In this document: positions 33,841 through 40,692 of the stretch, one piece after another
Layout of the letters: each line of letters opens with the position of its first letter
How positions within the stretch are numbered: the stretch's first letter is position 1
Origin: RGIG8700 sp045648505
Lineage (GTDB): Bacteria > Bacillota > Clostridia > RGIG6154
Assembly (NCBI GenBank): GCA_045648505.1
Contig: JAZROD010000058.1
Coordinates: 12,685 to 76,684 of the forward strand
Reading direction: 5' to 3'
Length of the DNA: 64,000 bases
Notes under the pieces: model-generated
Told to the model about the DNA's origin: nothing
Databases searched by the model: none
What the model saw: only the letters and a program-made list of their open reading frames with translations
Made by a program: the position numbers and the translations under genes

Positions 33841-35222
33841 TTATTGTTTACTGCATCTATGAAAGCAAGGAAGCCTTTGTTTCCTGTTTCTGTGTTTTTA
33901 TAAACACCGCAGTTTTCAAGAATCTTTTTGAATACTTCGCCGATTTCTGCTTTAAGAGAGTCGTTAAGTTCGCCAAGCTCTGTTGTAAGTCTTGCAGGAA
34001 GAACGGCAAGTCCCATTGCTTCAATAAGACCGATGTTTTCCTTTTTAATATGATGATATTCGCTGTGAGCGTGGAAAATACCAAGAGGATGTTCTTCTGA
34101 TGTTCTGTTGTTTCTTAAGATAAGGTCCATTTCGAACTTTTCACCGCGTCTTCTTGCAATTGGTGTGATTGCGTTGTGTGGCTGATCTGTGTATGCAAGG
34201 ATTTCGTTTTCTTCGTCTGTATGCTCTTTCCAGCAATCAAGAATCTTTGTTGCAAGGTCGCTTACTCTTTGTTTACTGTCCCCTGTGATTCTTATGGTTG
34301 AAAGTGGCCAGCTTACGATACCTGCAGTAATGTCTTCATAACCTTTGAATGAAACAGGAGTGGTTATTGGGCATTTTGCCATAGGGAATTCGTAGTTACC
34401 GCCCTGATAATGGTCGTGTGTTAAAATTGAACCGCCAACGATTGGAAGGCCTGCATTTGAACCAAGGAAATAATGTGGGAAAATTTCAACAAAATCTAAA
34501 AGTCTGTCAAAAGTTTTCTGTGAAATAAGCATTGGTTCGTGTTCATCTTTGAATACAATACAATGTTCATTGTAGTAAACATAAGGTGAATACTGCCAGT
34601 TCCACTTTTCGCCTGCAAGAGTTATAGGCATAATTCTGTGGTTTGCTCTGCCCGGATGATTCATATGACCTGCAAAACCTTCGTTTTCTTTACATAAAAG
34701 ACATTTAGGATATTCTGCAGTTGTCTTTGCAAGCTTTGCAAGGGCAATATCTTTAGGGTCTTTTTCAGGCTTTGAAAGATTGATTGTAATATCAATATCA
34801 CCGTAGTTTTCTGTTGAAGTTTTCCAGATAATATTCTTTTTAACACGATTTGTCATAATATAGTTGTTGTTTTTTGACATTTCGTAGAAATAATCTGTTG
34901 CTTTTTTAGGGTCCTGTGCATATTTTTCGTTGAATTTTGCACGGACATAAGAAGGTCTTGGAGTGAAAACATTCATAATTTCTGCAGAAAGCAAATCTCT
35001 GTATGTAAGAGTGTCAGCTTCAAGCTTACCGCTTTGTGCGGCAAAGTCTAAAAGGCCTTCTAAAATCTGTTCAAGATTTTCGTGGGGAGTATATTCGCAT
35101 TTTTCAAAAATTTCTCCGCCGATTAAATACATAACTCTGTTTGCACAGTAAATAACATCATCTTGTTCAATGAGGTTTCTTTCAACTGCGTAATCAAGAA
35201 GTTCAGATAAATACTTATTCAT
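33837..35222 (-). CDS. galT: UDP-glucose--hexose-1-phosphate uridylyltransferase (class II GalT)
   Basis: 461 residues, the length of the Gram-positive class II enzyme of the Leloir pathway, which exchanges UDP between glucose-1-P and galactose-1-P. Conserved pieces: 'NHPGRANHRIMPITLAGE' (near 192), 'GSNAGLPIVGGSILTHDHYQGG' (near 275; HxHxxG active site region) and 'GIFHAHSEYHHIKKENIGLIEAMG' (near 405). GAGGTG lies before the ATG at 35222. No galK or galE is beside it. Confidence 0.93.
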   Translation of the reverse strand: MNKYLSELLDYAVERNLIEQDDVIYCANRVMYLIGGEIFEKCEYTPHENLEQILEGLLDFAAQSGKLEADTLTYRDLLSAEIMNVFTPRPSYVRAKFNEKYAQDPKKATDYFYEMSKNNNYIMTNRVKKNIIWKTSTENYGDIDITINLSKPEKDPKDIALAKLAKTTAEYPKCLLCKENEGFAGHMNHPGRANHRIMPITLAGEKWNWQYSPYVYYNEHCIVFKDEHEPMLISQKTFDRLLDFVEIFPHYFLGSNAGLPIVGGSILTHDHYQGGNYEFPMAKCPITTPVSFKGYEDITAGIVSWPLSTIRITGDSKQRVSDLATKILDCWKEHTDEENEILAYTDQPHNAITPIARRRGEKFEMDLILRNNRTSEEHPLGIFHAHSEYHHIKKENIGLIEAMGLAVLPARLTTELGELNDSLKAEIGEVFKKILENCGVYKNTETGNKGFLAFIDAVNNK

Positions 35223-35252
35223 AATTAAACACCTCATTTCTATTATACAACA

Positions 35253-35277
35253 AAAAAGTGCTCAAAACAAGAGCACT
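35253..35277 (-). terminator. Terminator of the DUF1492 gene
   Basis: On the minus strand AAGTGCTC / GAGCACTT with a 7-base loop, followed by TTTTTTG; it directly follows the stop at 35277. Confidence 0.85.
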
Positions 35278-35645
35278 TATGCAATTTTATAATATTTTTC
35301 CGCTTCAAGAAGGGCTTTTGTATGCATTCTTGCTATATGGCGGGGTGAATAGTTAAGTTTTTTTGCAATATCTTCAGGGTTCATACCGCAGATGTATTTA
35401 TATTGCAGGAGGCTTTTAAGGGTAATATCTTCAACTTTTTCTATAAGTCTGAAGATGTTGATTTTAGTCTGAAGGTTTTTGTTTATGGCATTTTTGATGT
35501 TTTGTTGCTCCTGCTTCAGCTTTTCAACAAGCAGTTGGTCATCTGCAAGGTTGATATTATCTTCAAGAGTTTTTAAAATTTCTTTTTTCATATCAATATC
35601 TTTATTTATGAAACAAGCCTGGTTTAAATATTCTTTTATATTCAT
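35277..35645 (-). CDS. DUF1492 phage-type sigma-like regulator
   Basis: 122 residues: 'NIKEYLNQACFINKDIDMK' start, a helical middle rich in Glu/Lys, and a C-terminal region 4-like helix-turn-helix ('MNPEDIAKKLNYSPRHIARMHTKALLEAEKYY'). This is the layout of DUF1492 proteins found in Gram-positive prophages, thought to act like late-gene regulators. It overlaps the preceding zinc-finger gene by 4 bases. With no structural phage genes nearby, it is probably a remnant or part of a small element. Confidence 0.75.
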   Translation of the reverse strand: MNIKEYLNQACFINKDIDMKKEILKTLEDNINLADDQLLVEKLKQEQQNIKNAINKNLQTKINIFRLIEKVEDITLKSLLQYKYICGMNPEDIAKKLNYSPRHIARMHTKALLEAEKYYKIA

Positions 35646-35953
35646 TTTTCCACCTTCCTGTCCGGAATATATTCAGGACATTTTTTAACTATGTAGCTAT
35701 CCAGAATCTCTCCTGTATAAAAATTGCCTCTCACTTTAATAGCTTTTGCTTCCCATCCTTCAACAGGGGTTAAGCTTCTGGACCAACTGCAGTTTCCACA
35801 GGCGTTTTCACAGGTCCAGCATAGTGTTTCATTGGCGTTTCTTTTGGGAATCTTGTCTTTTCCCTGATAGCGTCGCCTACAGGTGTTTGAACAAAATTTA
35901 ATTGCGTTTGTTGTAATAAATTCTTTTCCACAATGGGAACATTTCTTCTTCAT
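35642..35953 (-). CDS. Phage-like small zinc-binding protein
   Basis: 103 residues. N-terminal zinc ribbon 'CSHCGKEFITTNAIKFCSNTCRRRY' (CxxC...CxxxC) followed by a second Cys cluster 'CWTCENACGNCSW' and a third region ending 'IVKKCPEYIPDRK'. Such proteins are common beside DUF1492 genes in prophages. AAAGGA lies 9 bases before the ATG. Its first 56 bases overlap the end of the upstream gene in another frame. Confidence 0.7.
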   Translation of the reverse strand: MKKKCSHCGKEFITTNAIKFCSNTCRRRYQGKDKIPKRNANETLCWTCENACGNCSWSRSLTPVEGWEAKAIKVRGNFYTGEILDSYIVKKCPEYIPDRKVEK

Positions 35954-36098
35954 CAGTATCAGTCCTTTCTCTTACCGTGCTTTCGCAAAAGGGACAAACC
36001 GCAAAGGTTTCATAAGGATGTTCGGGGAGCTGGTAGTGGATTTCCTTAATGAAAGCGGGTTCTTTAAATTCCCTTGAGCAGTCTTCACATTTGTACAT
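35898..36098 (-). CDS. Phage-like small zinc-ribbon protein
   Basis: 66 residues with 'YKCEDCSREFKEP' and 'AVCPFCESTV' (two CxxC pairs), an acidic stretch and a basic tail. AGGAGAAATAA precedes the ATG. First gene of a three-gene minus-strand set behind a consensus promoter, divergent from an Xre repressor. Confidence 0.7.
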   Translation of the reverse strand: MYKCEDCSREFKEPAFIKEIHYQLPEHPYETFAVCPFCESTVRERTDTDEEEMFPLWKRIYYNKRN

Positions 36099-36129
36099 TT
36101 ATTTCTCCTAAAATTTGAATTACATTCAT

Positions 36130-36158
36130 ATTATAGTGTAAAACATCTGATGTGTCAA
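36130..36158 (-). promoter_or_regulatory. Promoter of the phage-like small gene set
   Basis: Minus strand TTGACA (plus 36153-36158), 17-base spacer, TATAAT (plus 36130-36135). An ATTCATAT half-site at 36125-36132 is shared with the divergent promoter's operator. Confidence 0.75.
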
Positions 36159-36188
36159 CAAAAAAGTGAAAATTATTCAAATTTTCTA

Positions 36189-36217
36189 TTGACAAATATG
36201 AACAATATTCATATAAT
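36189..36217 (+). promoter_or_regulatory. Promoter and operator of the Xre repressor gene
   Basis: TTGACA at 36189-36194, 17-base spacer, TATAAT at 36212-36217. A perfect inverted repeat ATATGAA-CAATA-TTCATAT spans 36197-36215 inside the promoter and is the likely operator. Confidence 0.75.
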
Positions 36218-36235
36218 ATATTTGAGGTGATATTG

Positions 36236-36583
36236 GTGAAGTTAAAAGAATTAAGAAAAGCGAAAGGATACACACAAAAGGAGCTGGCAGAAATCATAGG
36301 TGTGGATACTTCCAGCATCAGCAAATATGAAAAGGGAGTTGCTGAACCGTCCTTTGAAGTGGTTAAGAAGCTTGCTTCTGCTTTGGGAGTTTCTATAGAC
36401 TGTCTTTCTGATATGGAAATTGAGGCGGACGAGTCTGAAACAGAAATTCTCGAATATTTAAGAAGCAATCCTGAATTCAAAATTCTTTTTGACAGAATAA
36501 AGAATTCGGATAAGGAAGATTTGAACAAGCTTATTGCTATTCATATGGCTATGAAGGGTACAAATCTCAATTTTGCAGAGTGA
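36236..36583 (+). CDS. Xre-family transcriptional repressor
   Basis: 115 residues: N-terminal helix-turn-helix 'KGYTQKELAEIIGVDTSSISKYEKGVAEPS' and an acidic helical C-terminal part. GTG at 36236 is placed 6 bases after GAGGTGAT; the GTG at 36227 lies inside that site. It is divergent from the phage-like genes and is followed by a short ImmA-like protease gene, the usual immunity pair of mobile elements. Confidence 0.85.
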   Translation: MKLKELRKAKGYTQKELAEIIGVDTSSISKYEKGVAEPSFEVVKKLASALGVSIDCLSDMEIEADESETEILEYLRSNPEFKILFDRIKNSDKEDLNKLIAIHMAMKGTNLNFAE

Positions 36584-36600
36584 CCACTATATATTGTGTA
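36584..36600. promoter_or_regulatory. NrdR-box-like palindrome
   Basis: Core ACTATATATTGT at 36586-36597, identical to the core over the nrdD promoter at 36862-36873. It lies in the 33-base gap between the repressor and ImmA-like genes, about 330 bases upstream of nrdD. Confidence 0.45.
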
Positions 36601-36616
36601 ATGGTGATGTTTTTAA

Positions 36617-36823
36617 ATGGAAAGAATTTTTATAAGAATTATTGACCTCCCGTTGACCATCAGGGCATATACAAGTCTGGATGCAGAGGGGAATTATAAC
36701 ATTTATTTAAATGCAAGACTTTCCCCCGAAATGCAGAAAAAAGCCTACGAACACGAACTTATGCATATAAAGCGAGATGATTTCTCGGATATCAAGACGG
36801 TGGAAGAGGCAGAAAAATTTTAA
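36617..36823 (+). CDS. Short ImmA/IrrE-like metalloprotease
   Basis: 68 residues, about half the usual domain length. The zinc motif HELMH is at residues 46-50 within 'YEHELMHIKRDDF', which is typical of ImmA. A GGTGATG site precedes it. ImmA proteins cleave the neighbouring Xre repressor to induce mobile elements; here the protein lacks most of the N-terminal half of the fold, so activity is uncertain. Confidence 0.7.
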   Translation: MERIFIRIIDLPLTIRAYTSLDAEGNYNIYLNARLSPEMQKKAYEHELMHIKRDDFSDIKTVEEAEKF

Positions 36824-36842
36824 TATATTTTGTGTTACCCTA

Positions 36843-36903
36843 TTGACAAACGCGATAAAATACTATATATTGTATATACACTTTTAAATAAACTATATAC
36901 ATA
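36843..36903 (+). promoter_or_regulatory. nrdD promoter with NrdR-box-like sites
   Basis: TTGACA at 36843-36848, 17-base spacer, TATATT at 36866-36871. The palindromic core ACTATATATTGT (36862-36873) covers the -10 box and a second, weaker match ACTATATACATA starts 30 bases later (36892), close to the helical-turn spacing typical for paired NrdR boxes. Confidence 0.65.
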
Positions 36904-36923
36904 TAAAAATTTTGGGGGATAAA

Positions 36924-39194
36924 ATGGATAAGATCAGAAAAAGAAACGGCTCTCTTGCAGACTTTGATTCTATTAAGATTTTAAGTGCCATCAATAAGGC
37001 AAACAAAGCTGTTGTGGGAGAAAAAATGTCAAGCACAGACCTTTCATATCTTACTGAAAAGGTTGTTGCTAAAATAGATATGCTTGAGGAATGCAGCGTT
37101 GAACAGGTACAAGATATAGTAGAAGAAATGCTTATCAAGTACGATTATGCAAAAACTGCTAAAGCATATATCCTTTACAGAGCAGAACACACAAAAACCA
37201 GACAGGCTGAATCAGACCTTATGGAAATCTACAACGAGCTCACATACTCAGCAGCTAAAGATGCGGATATTAAAAGAGAAAATGCTAATATTGATGCAGA
37301 CACAGCTATGGGTACAATGCTTAAATACGGCTCAGAAGGTGCAAAATATTATGTAGATAATTATGTGCTTCCTAAAGATGTTGCACAGGCACATATTTTA
37401 GGTGATATTCACATTCACGATAAAGACTTCTATATGTTAACCGAAACCTGCTGTCAGATTGACCTTCTTAAATTATTTAAAGGTGGCTTCTGCACAGGTC
37501 ACGGTTATTTAAGAGAACCAAACAGCATTTTAAGCTATGCTTCACTTGCTTGTATTGCAATTCAGGCAAACCAGAACGAAATGCACGGCGGACAGAGTGT
37601 TCCTAACTTTGATTACTCAATGGCTCCGGGTGTTGCAAAAACATTTGCAAAAGAATATTTCGTTGCAATGGCACAGAATCTTGAAATCAGACTTGGCATT
37701 GATGAAGAAAAGGCTGATGAAATCTGTGCAGAACTTAAAAAAGAAGTTGGCGTTCCAAAGCTTGCGGATAAAGAAGATTATTTTGTAAAAATCAAAGATG
37801 TATTAAAAGATAAAGCATCAACAGATGAAGAAAATGTAATTGCTATCCACGAAAATGCTTTCAAAACTGCTTATAAAAAGACAGATAAAGCAACATATCA
37901 GGCTATGGAAGCTTTCATCCACAACCTTAACACTATGAACTCAAGAGCAGGTGCACAGGTTCCGTTCAGCTCTGTTAACTACGGAACAGACACATCTGAA
38001 GAAGCAAGAATGGTTATCAAAAACCTTCTTCTTGCAACAGATGCAGGTCTTGGTAACGGCGAAACACCTATCTTCCCTGTTCAGATTTTCAAGGTTAAAG
38101 AAGGCATCAACTATAACGAAGGGGATAAGAACTATGACCTCTTCAAGCTTGCTATTAAAACATCTGCAAAGAGATTGTTCCCTAACTTCAGCTTTATTGA
38201 TGCTCCGTTCAATCTCCCATATTACATTCAGGGCGACTATAACACAGAAGTTGCTTATATGGGTTGCAGAACAAGAGTTATGGGTAACCACTATGACCCA
38301 ACAAAGCAGGTAACCTGCGGAAGAGGTAACTTAAGCTTCACATCAATTAACTTACCAAGACTTGGTATTAAAGCAGAAGGCGACCTTTCAAAATTCTATG
38401 AAGAATTAGACAGAATGATGGAGCTCGTTTCAAGACAGCTTCTTCACAGATTTAAAATACAGGCTGCTAAAAAAGGCAGAAACTATCCGTTCCTTATGGG
38501 ACAGAATATCTGGATTGATTCAGAAGACATCGGTGTTGACGACAGTATCGGCGAAATCATCAAAAATGGTACACTCAGTATAGGATTTATCGGTCTTGCA
38601 GAAACACTTAAAGCTCTCTGCGGTAAACACCACGGTGAAAGCGAAGAAGCTGCAAAACTCGGTCTTGAAATTATCGGCCACATGAGAAAATTCTGTGATG
38701 TTAAATCAGAATTAACAGGTCTTAACTTCACACTTCTTGCAACTCCTGCAGAAGGTCTTTCAGGAAGATTCGTAAGAATAGACAAAGCAAAATTCGGTGA
38801 AATTGATGGCGTGACAGATAAAGATTACTACACAAACTCATTCCATGTTCCTGTATATCACAACATCAAAGCTTTTGAAAAAATCAGAATTGAAGCACCA
38901 TACCACAACTTAACAAATGCAGGTCATATCAGCTATGTTGAACTTGATGGTGATGTTTGCAAGAATTTAGAAGCATTCGAACAAATCGTAAGATATATGA
39001 AAGAACAGGGAATCGGTTACGGTTCAGTTAACCATCCTGTAGACAGAGACCCAATCTGCGGTTACACAGGCGTAATCGACGATGTTTGCCCAAGATGCGG
39101 AAGACGCGAAGGCGAAGCGGTTTCAATAGAAAAACTCAATGAATTAAGAAAGATGTATCCGAATGTGCCACCGGTATGCGATTGTAATCGCTAA
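36924..39194 (+). CDS. nrdD: Anaerobic ribonucleoside-triphosphate reductase, main chain lacking the glycyl-radical tail
   Basis: 756 residues. N-terminal ATP-cone (about 1-90), then the class III catalytic barrel with 'LTETCCQIDLLKLFKGGFCTG', 'NLNTMNSRAGAQVPFSSVNYG' and 'YMGCRTRVMGNHYDP'. The C-terminal zinc region reads 'DRDPICGYTGVIDDVCPRCG' and the chain then ends after 'VCDCNR' without the RxxxGYL glycyl-radical segment that completes other NrdD proteins. That segment is encoded by a separate ORF 149 bases downstream. GGGGGAT precedes the ATG at 36924 (a TTG at 36912 is in frame). The enzyme makes deoxynucleotides without oxygen. Confidence 0.95.
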   Translation: MDKIRKRNGSLADFDSIKILSAINKANKAVVGEKMSSTDLSYLTEKVVAKIDMLEECSVEQVQDIVEEMLIKYDYAKTAKAYILYRAEHTKTRQAESDLMEIYNELTYSAAKDADIKRENANIDADTAMGTMLKYGSEGAKYYVDNYVLPKDVAQAHILGDIHIHDKDFYMLTETCCQIDLLKLFKGGFCTGHGYLREPNSILSYASLACIAIQANQNEMHGGQSVPNFDYSMAPGVAKTFAKEYFVAMAQNLEIRLGIDEEKADEICAELKKEVGVPKLADKEDYFVKIKDVLKDKASTDEENVIAIHENAFKTAYKKTDKATYQAMEAFIHNLNTMNSRAGAQVPFSSVNYGTDTSEEARMVIKNLLLATDAGLGNGETPIFPVQIFKVKEGINYNEGDKNYDLFKLAIKTSAKRLFPNFSFIDAPFNLPYYIQGDYNTEVAYMGCRTRVMGNHYDPTKQVTCGRGNLSFTSINLPRLGIKAEGDLSKFYEELDRMMELVSRQLLHRFKIQAAKKGRNYPFLMGQNIWIDSEDIGVDDSIGEIIKNGTLSIGFIGLAETLKALCGKHHGESEEAAKLGLEIIGHMRKFCDVKSELTGLNFTLLATPAEGLSGRFVRIDKAKFGEIDGVTDKDYYTNSFHVPVYHNIKAFEKIRIEAPYHNLTNAGHISYVELDGDVCKNLEAFEQIVRYMKEQGIGYGSVNHPVDRDPICGYTGVIDDVCPRCGRREGEAVSIEKLNELRKMYPNVPPVCDCNR

Positions 39195-39205
39195 TCGGCA
39201 CGGAT

Positions 39206-39290
39206 AAAATTCCCCATATTGCAACTGATTGCTCCGCTTATGTACACAAAGTACACGACGCTTCGCATCAGCACAATATGAGAAATTTTC
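39206..39290. repeat. Palindromic intergenic repeat, copy D (inside the split nrdD locus)
   Basis: Same hairpin family as the three copies in the rnf operon; its inner arms match copy B (TGATTGCTCCGCTTA, GTACACAAAGTACAC, GCTTCGCATCA). It fills the gap between the nrdD body and the glycyl-radical ORF. Confidence 0.85.
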
Positions 39291-39342
39291 TCTCGCACCG
39301 AAAGGGTGAAGAGACAGGTTGAAAAAAGAAAGGAGATTTATT

Positions 39343-39483
39343 ATGAAAAACGAAGTAGGAAAAGGCGTAGGCTTTGAAAGAATAAGAAGAATTACAGGTT
39401 ATCTTGTTGGTACACTTGACCGTTTCAATGATGCTAAAAGAGCAGAGGAAAAGGACAGAGTAAAGCATGGCGCAACAAAATAA
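39343..39483 (+). CDS. Detached glycyl-radical domain of anaerobic ribonucleotide reductase
   Basis: 46-residue ORF with its own AAAGGAG site (39330-39336). It consists of 'GVGFERIRRITGYLVGTLDR' and a charged tail ending in RVKHG, which is the C-terminal glycyl-radical segment of clostridial NrdD; Gly19 in RITGYL is the expected radical site. It overlaps the activase gene nrdG by 17 bases. It would have to associate with the main chain to give an active enzyme, as the GrcA/YfiD spare part does for pyruvate formate-lyase. The stop of nrdD and a palindromic repeat separate the two parts. Confidence 0.9.
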   Translation: MKNEVGKGVGFERIRRITGYLVGTLDRFNDAKRAEEKDRVKHGATK

Positions 39484-39967
39484 TTTAAGATTATGCGGAA
39501 TTGAACCGGAGTCCATCGTTGATGGCCCCGGTTTCCGCTATGTGGTTTTTGTTCAGGGATGTCCCCATAACTGCAAAGGGTGTCACAATCCACAGTCACA
39601 CGATTTTGAAGGTGGGTATGACAGAAACATTGAAAGCATTATTGAAGAAATAAAAGAAAATCCACTGCTTTCAGGTGTTACTTTTTCAGGTGGTGAGCCA
39701 TTCTGTCAGGCAGAAGGTCTTTATAATTTAGCCGTTGAAATTAAAAAGCTGAACAAAAATATATATGTTTATTCAGGTTTTACCTATGAACAGTTAATAA
39801 AAAAAGAAGACCCTTTTGTTAAAAAGCTTCTTGAAATATGCGATGTTTTAATAGACGGACCATACATTGAAGAAAAAAGAAATCTTCTTTTAAAGTTCAG
39901 GGGCAGTGAAAACCAAAGACTTATCGATTTAAAGAAGTCACAACAAGAACCCTTTGTGATTTCGTAA
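39467..39967 (+). CDS. nrdG: Anaerobic ribonucleotide reductase activating protein
   Basis: 166-residue radical-SAM enzyme that installs the glycyl radical on NrdD. The cluster motif is CPHNCKGCH (residues about 32-40), 'SIVDGPGFRYVVFVQGC' precedes it and 'GVTFSGGEPFCQ' (SAM-binding GGE) follows. AAGGACAG sits before the ATG. Last gene of the nrdD operon; a terminator follows. Confidence 0.95.
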   Translation: MAQQNNLRLCGIEPESIVDGPGFRYVVFVQGCPHNCKGCHNPQSHDFEGGYDRNIESIIEEIKENPLLSGVTFSGGEPFCQAEGLYNLAVEIKKLNKNIYVYSGFTYEQLIKKEDPFVKKLLEICDVLIDGPYIEEKRNLLLKFRGSENQRLIDLKKSQQEPFVIS

Positions 39968-39982
39968 GAAAAGCAACCTTTA

Positions 39983-40018
39983 TGCCGAGTGTTCGTAAGG
40001 ACACTCGGCAGTTTTATT
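39983..40018 (+). terminator. Terminator after nrdG, also a REP-like hairpin
   Basis: Perfect 10-base stem TGCCGAGTGT / ACACTCGGCA, 8-base loop, then GTTTTATT. A near copy (CGCCGAGTGT..ACACTCCGC) recurs at 42177-42203 beside the RAYT remnant. Confidence 0.75.
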
Positions 40019-40180
40019 CGCCTTATGGCGAGTGGTATTTGCTTCGCAGTGGTATTTGCTTTGCAAGTGGTATTGCCTTCGGCAGTTTGTTGGCGAATAA
40101 AATACCACTAAAACCGTAGGTTTTAATAACACTTTTGATTTATCAAAAATATCACTCTGTACGAAGGTGCAGAATATCAC
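40011..40180 (+). repeat. Repeat-rich structured leader before the four-helix-bundle gene
   Basis: Three direct copies of AGTGGTATT (40031, 40048, 40066), each followed by a tiny GC hairpin (GCTTCGC, GCTTTGC, GCCTTCGGC), enclosed by an inverted repeat TTTTATTCGCC / GGCGAATAAAA and a closing AATACCACT. Further small hairpins follow (AAAACCGTAGGTTTT; TTTTGATTTATCAAAA). No ORF is credible here. Confidence 0.6.
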
Positions 40181-40230
40181 TTGAAAAAGTAACAATATTG
40201 CAGTATAATTATCGCAGAGGTGATAATTAT
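40181..40230 (+). promoter_or_regulatory. Promoter and RBS-masking inverted repeat of the four-helix-bundle gene
   Basis: TTGAAA at 40181-40186, 17-base spacer, TATAAT at 40204-40209. A perfect 9-base inverted repeat ATAATTATC / GATAATTAT (40205-40213 and 40222-40230) overlaps the -10 and the start codon and holds the AGAGG ribosome site in its loop. Confidence 0.65.
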
Positions 40231-40579
40231 GGCAGATAGTGTTTTAAGAGATAAAGCAAAGCAATTTGCAAAGGATATTGTTTTCTTGTGCAGAGAAATT
40301 AAATCAATTCATAAAGAAGCGGTACTGGTTAATCAACTGCTTCGTTCGGCAACCTCAATAGGTGCGAATCTTCACGAAGCACAATATGCTCAAAGCAAGA
40401 ATGATTTTATATCAAAGCTTGAAATAGCACAAAAGGAGTGTTATGAAACAGAGTATTGGTTAGAATTGCTATTTGCGACAGATAGTATCGAAGAAGAAAA
40501 ATATAAGAAGATGCAAAACGAATGCGGCGCTATTCGCAGAATGTTAATATCATCGCTAAAAACAGTTAAATCTAGATAA
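40229..40579 (+). CDS. Four-helix-bundle protein (S23/IVP family)
   Basis: 116 residues, all helical, of the family first seen as the ORF inside 23S rRNA intervening sequences: 'LVNQLLRSATSIGANLHEAQYAQSKNDFISKLEIAQKE' pattern with 'ETEYWLELL' in helix 3. No rRNA is near, as is common for chromosomal members. The ATG at 40229 follows GAGGTGAT. Function is unknown; the structured leader and RBS-masking palindrome suggest tight or self control. Confidence 0.88.
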   Translation: MADSVLRDKAKQFAKDIVFLCREIKSIHKEAVLVNQLLRSATSIGANLHEAQYAQSKNDFISKLEIAQKECYETEYWLELLFATDSIEEEKYKKMQNECGAIRRMLISSLKTVKSR

Positions 40580-40584
40580 TATTT

Positions 40585-40619
40585 AAGCCTGAAACGAGAA
40601 TGAACGTTTCAGGCTTTTC
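40585..40619 (+). terminator. Terminator after the four-helix-bundle gene
   Basis: Twelve-base stem AAGCCTGAAACG / CGTTTCAGGCTT with an 8-base loop and a short TTTTCT tract. Confidence 0.8.
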
Positions 40620-40692
40620 TAATAAGGTTTTAGGATATCCTAAATGTTTGGAATATGATACACATATTCCCTGCTTGTTACAGTACCGGACA

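Noticed and set aside
35898..35953. Overlap of two small zinc-protein frames taken as a sign that one is false
   Set aside because: Both have good ribosome sites and family-like Cys motifs, so both were kept.
40031..40080. Three spaced AGTGGTATT repeats considered as a CRISPR-like array
   Set aside because: Repeats are 9 bases with spacers of 8-9 bases and mini-hairpins; no cas genes are present.
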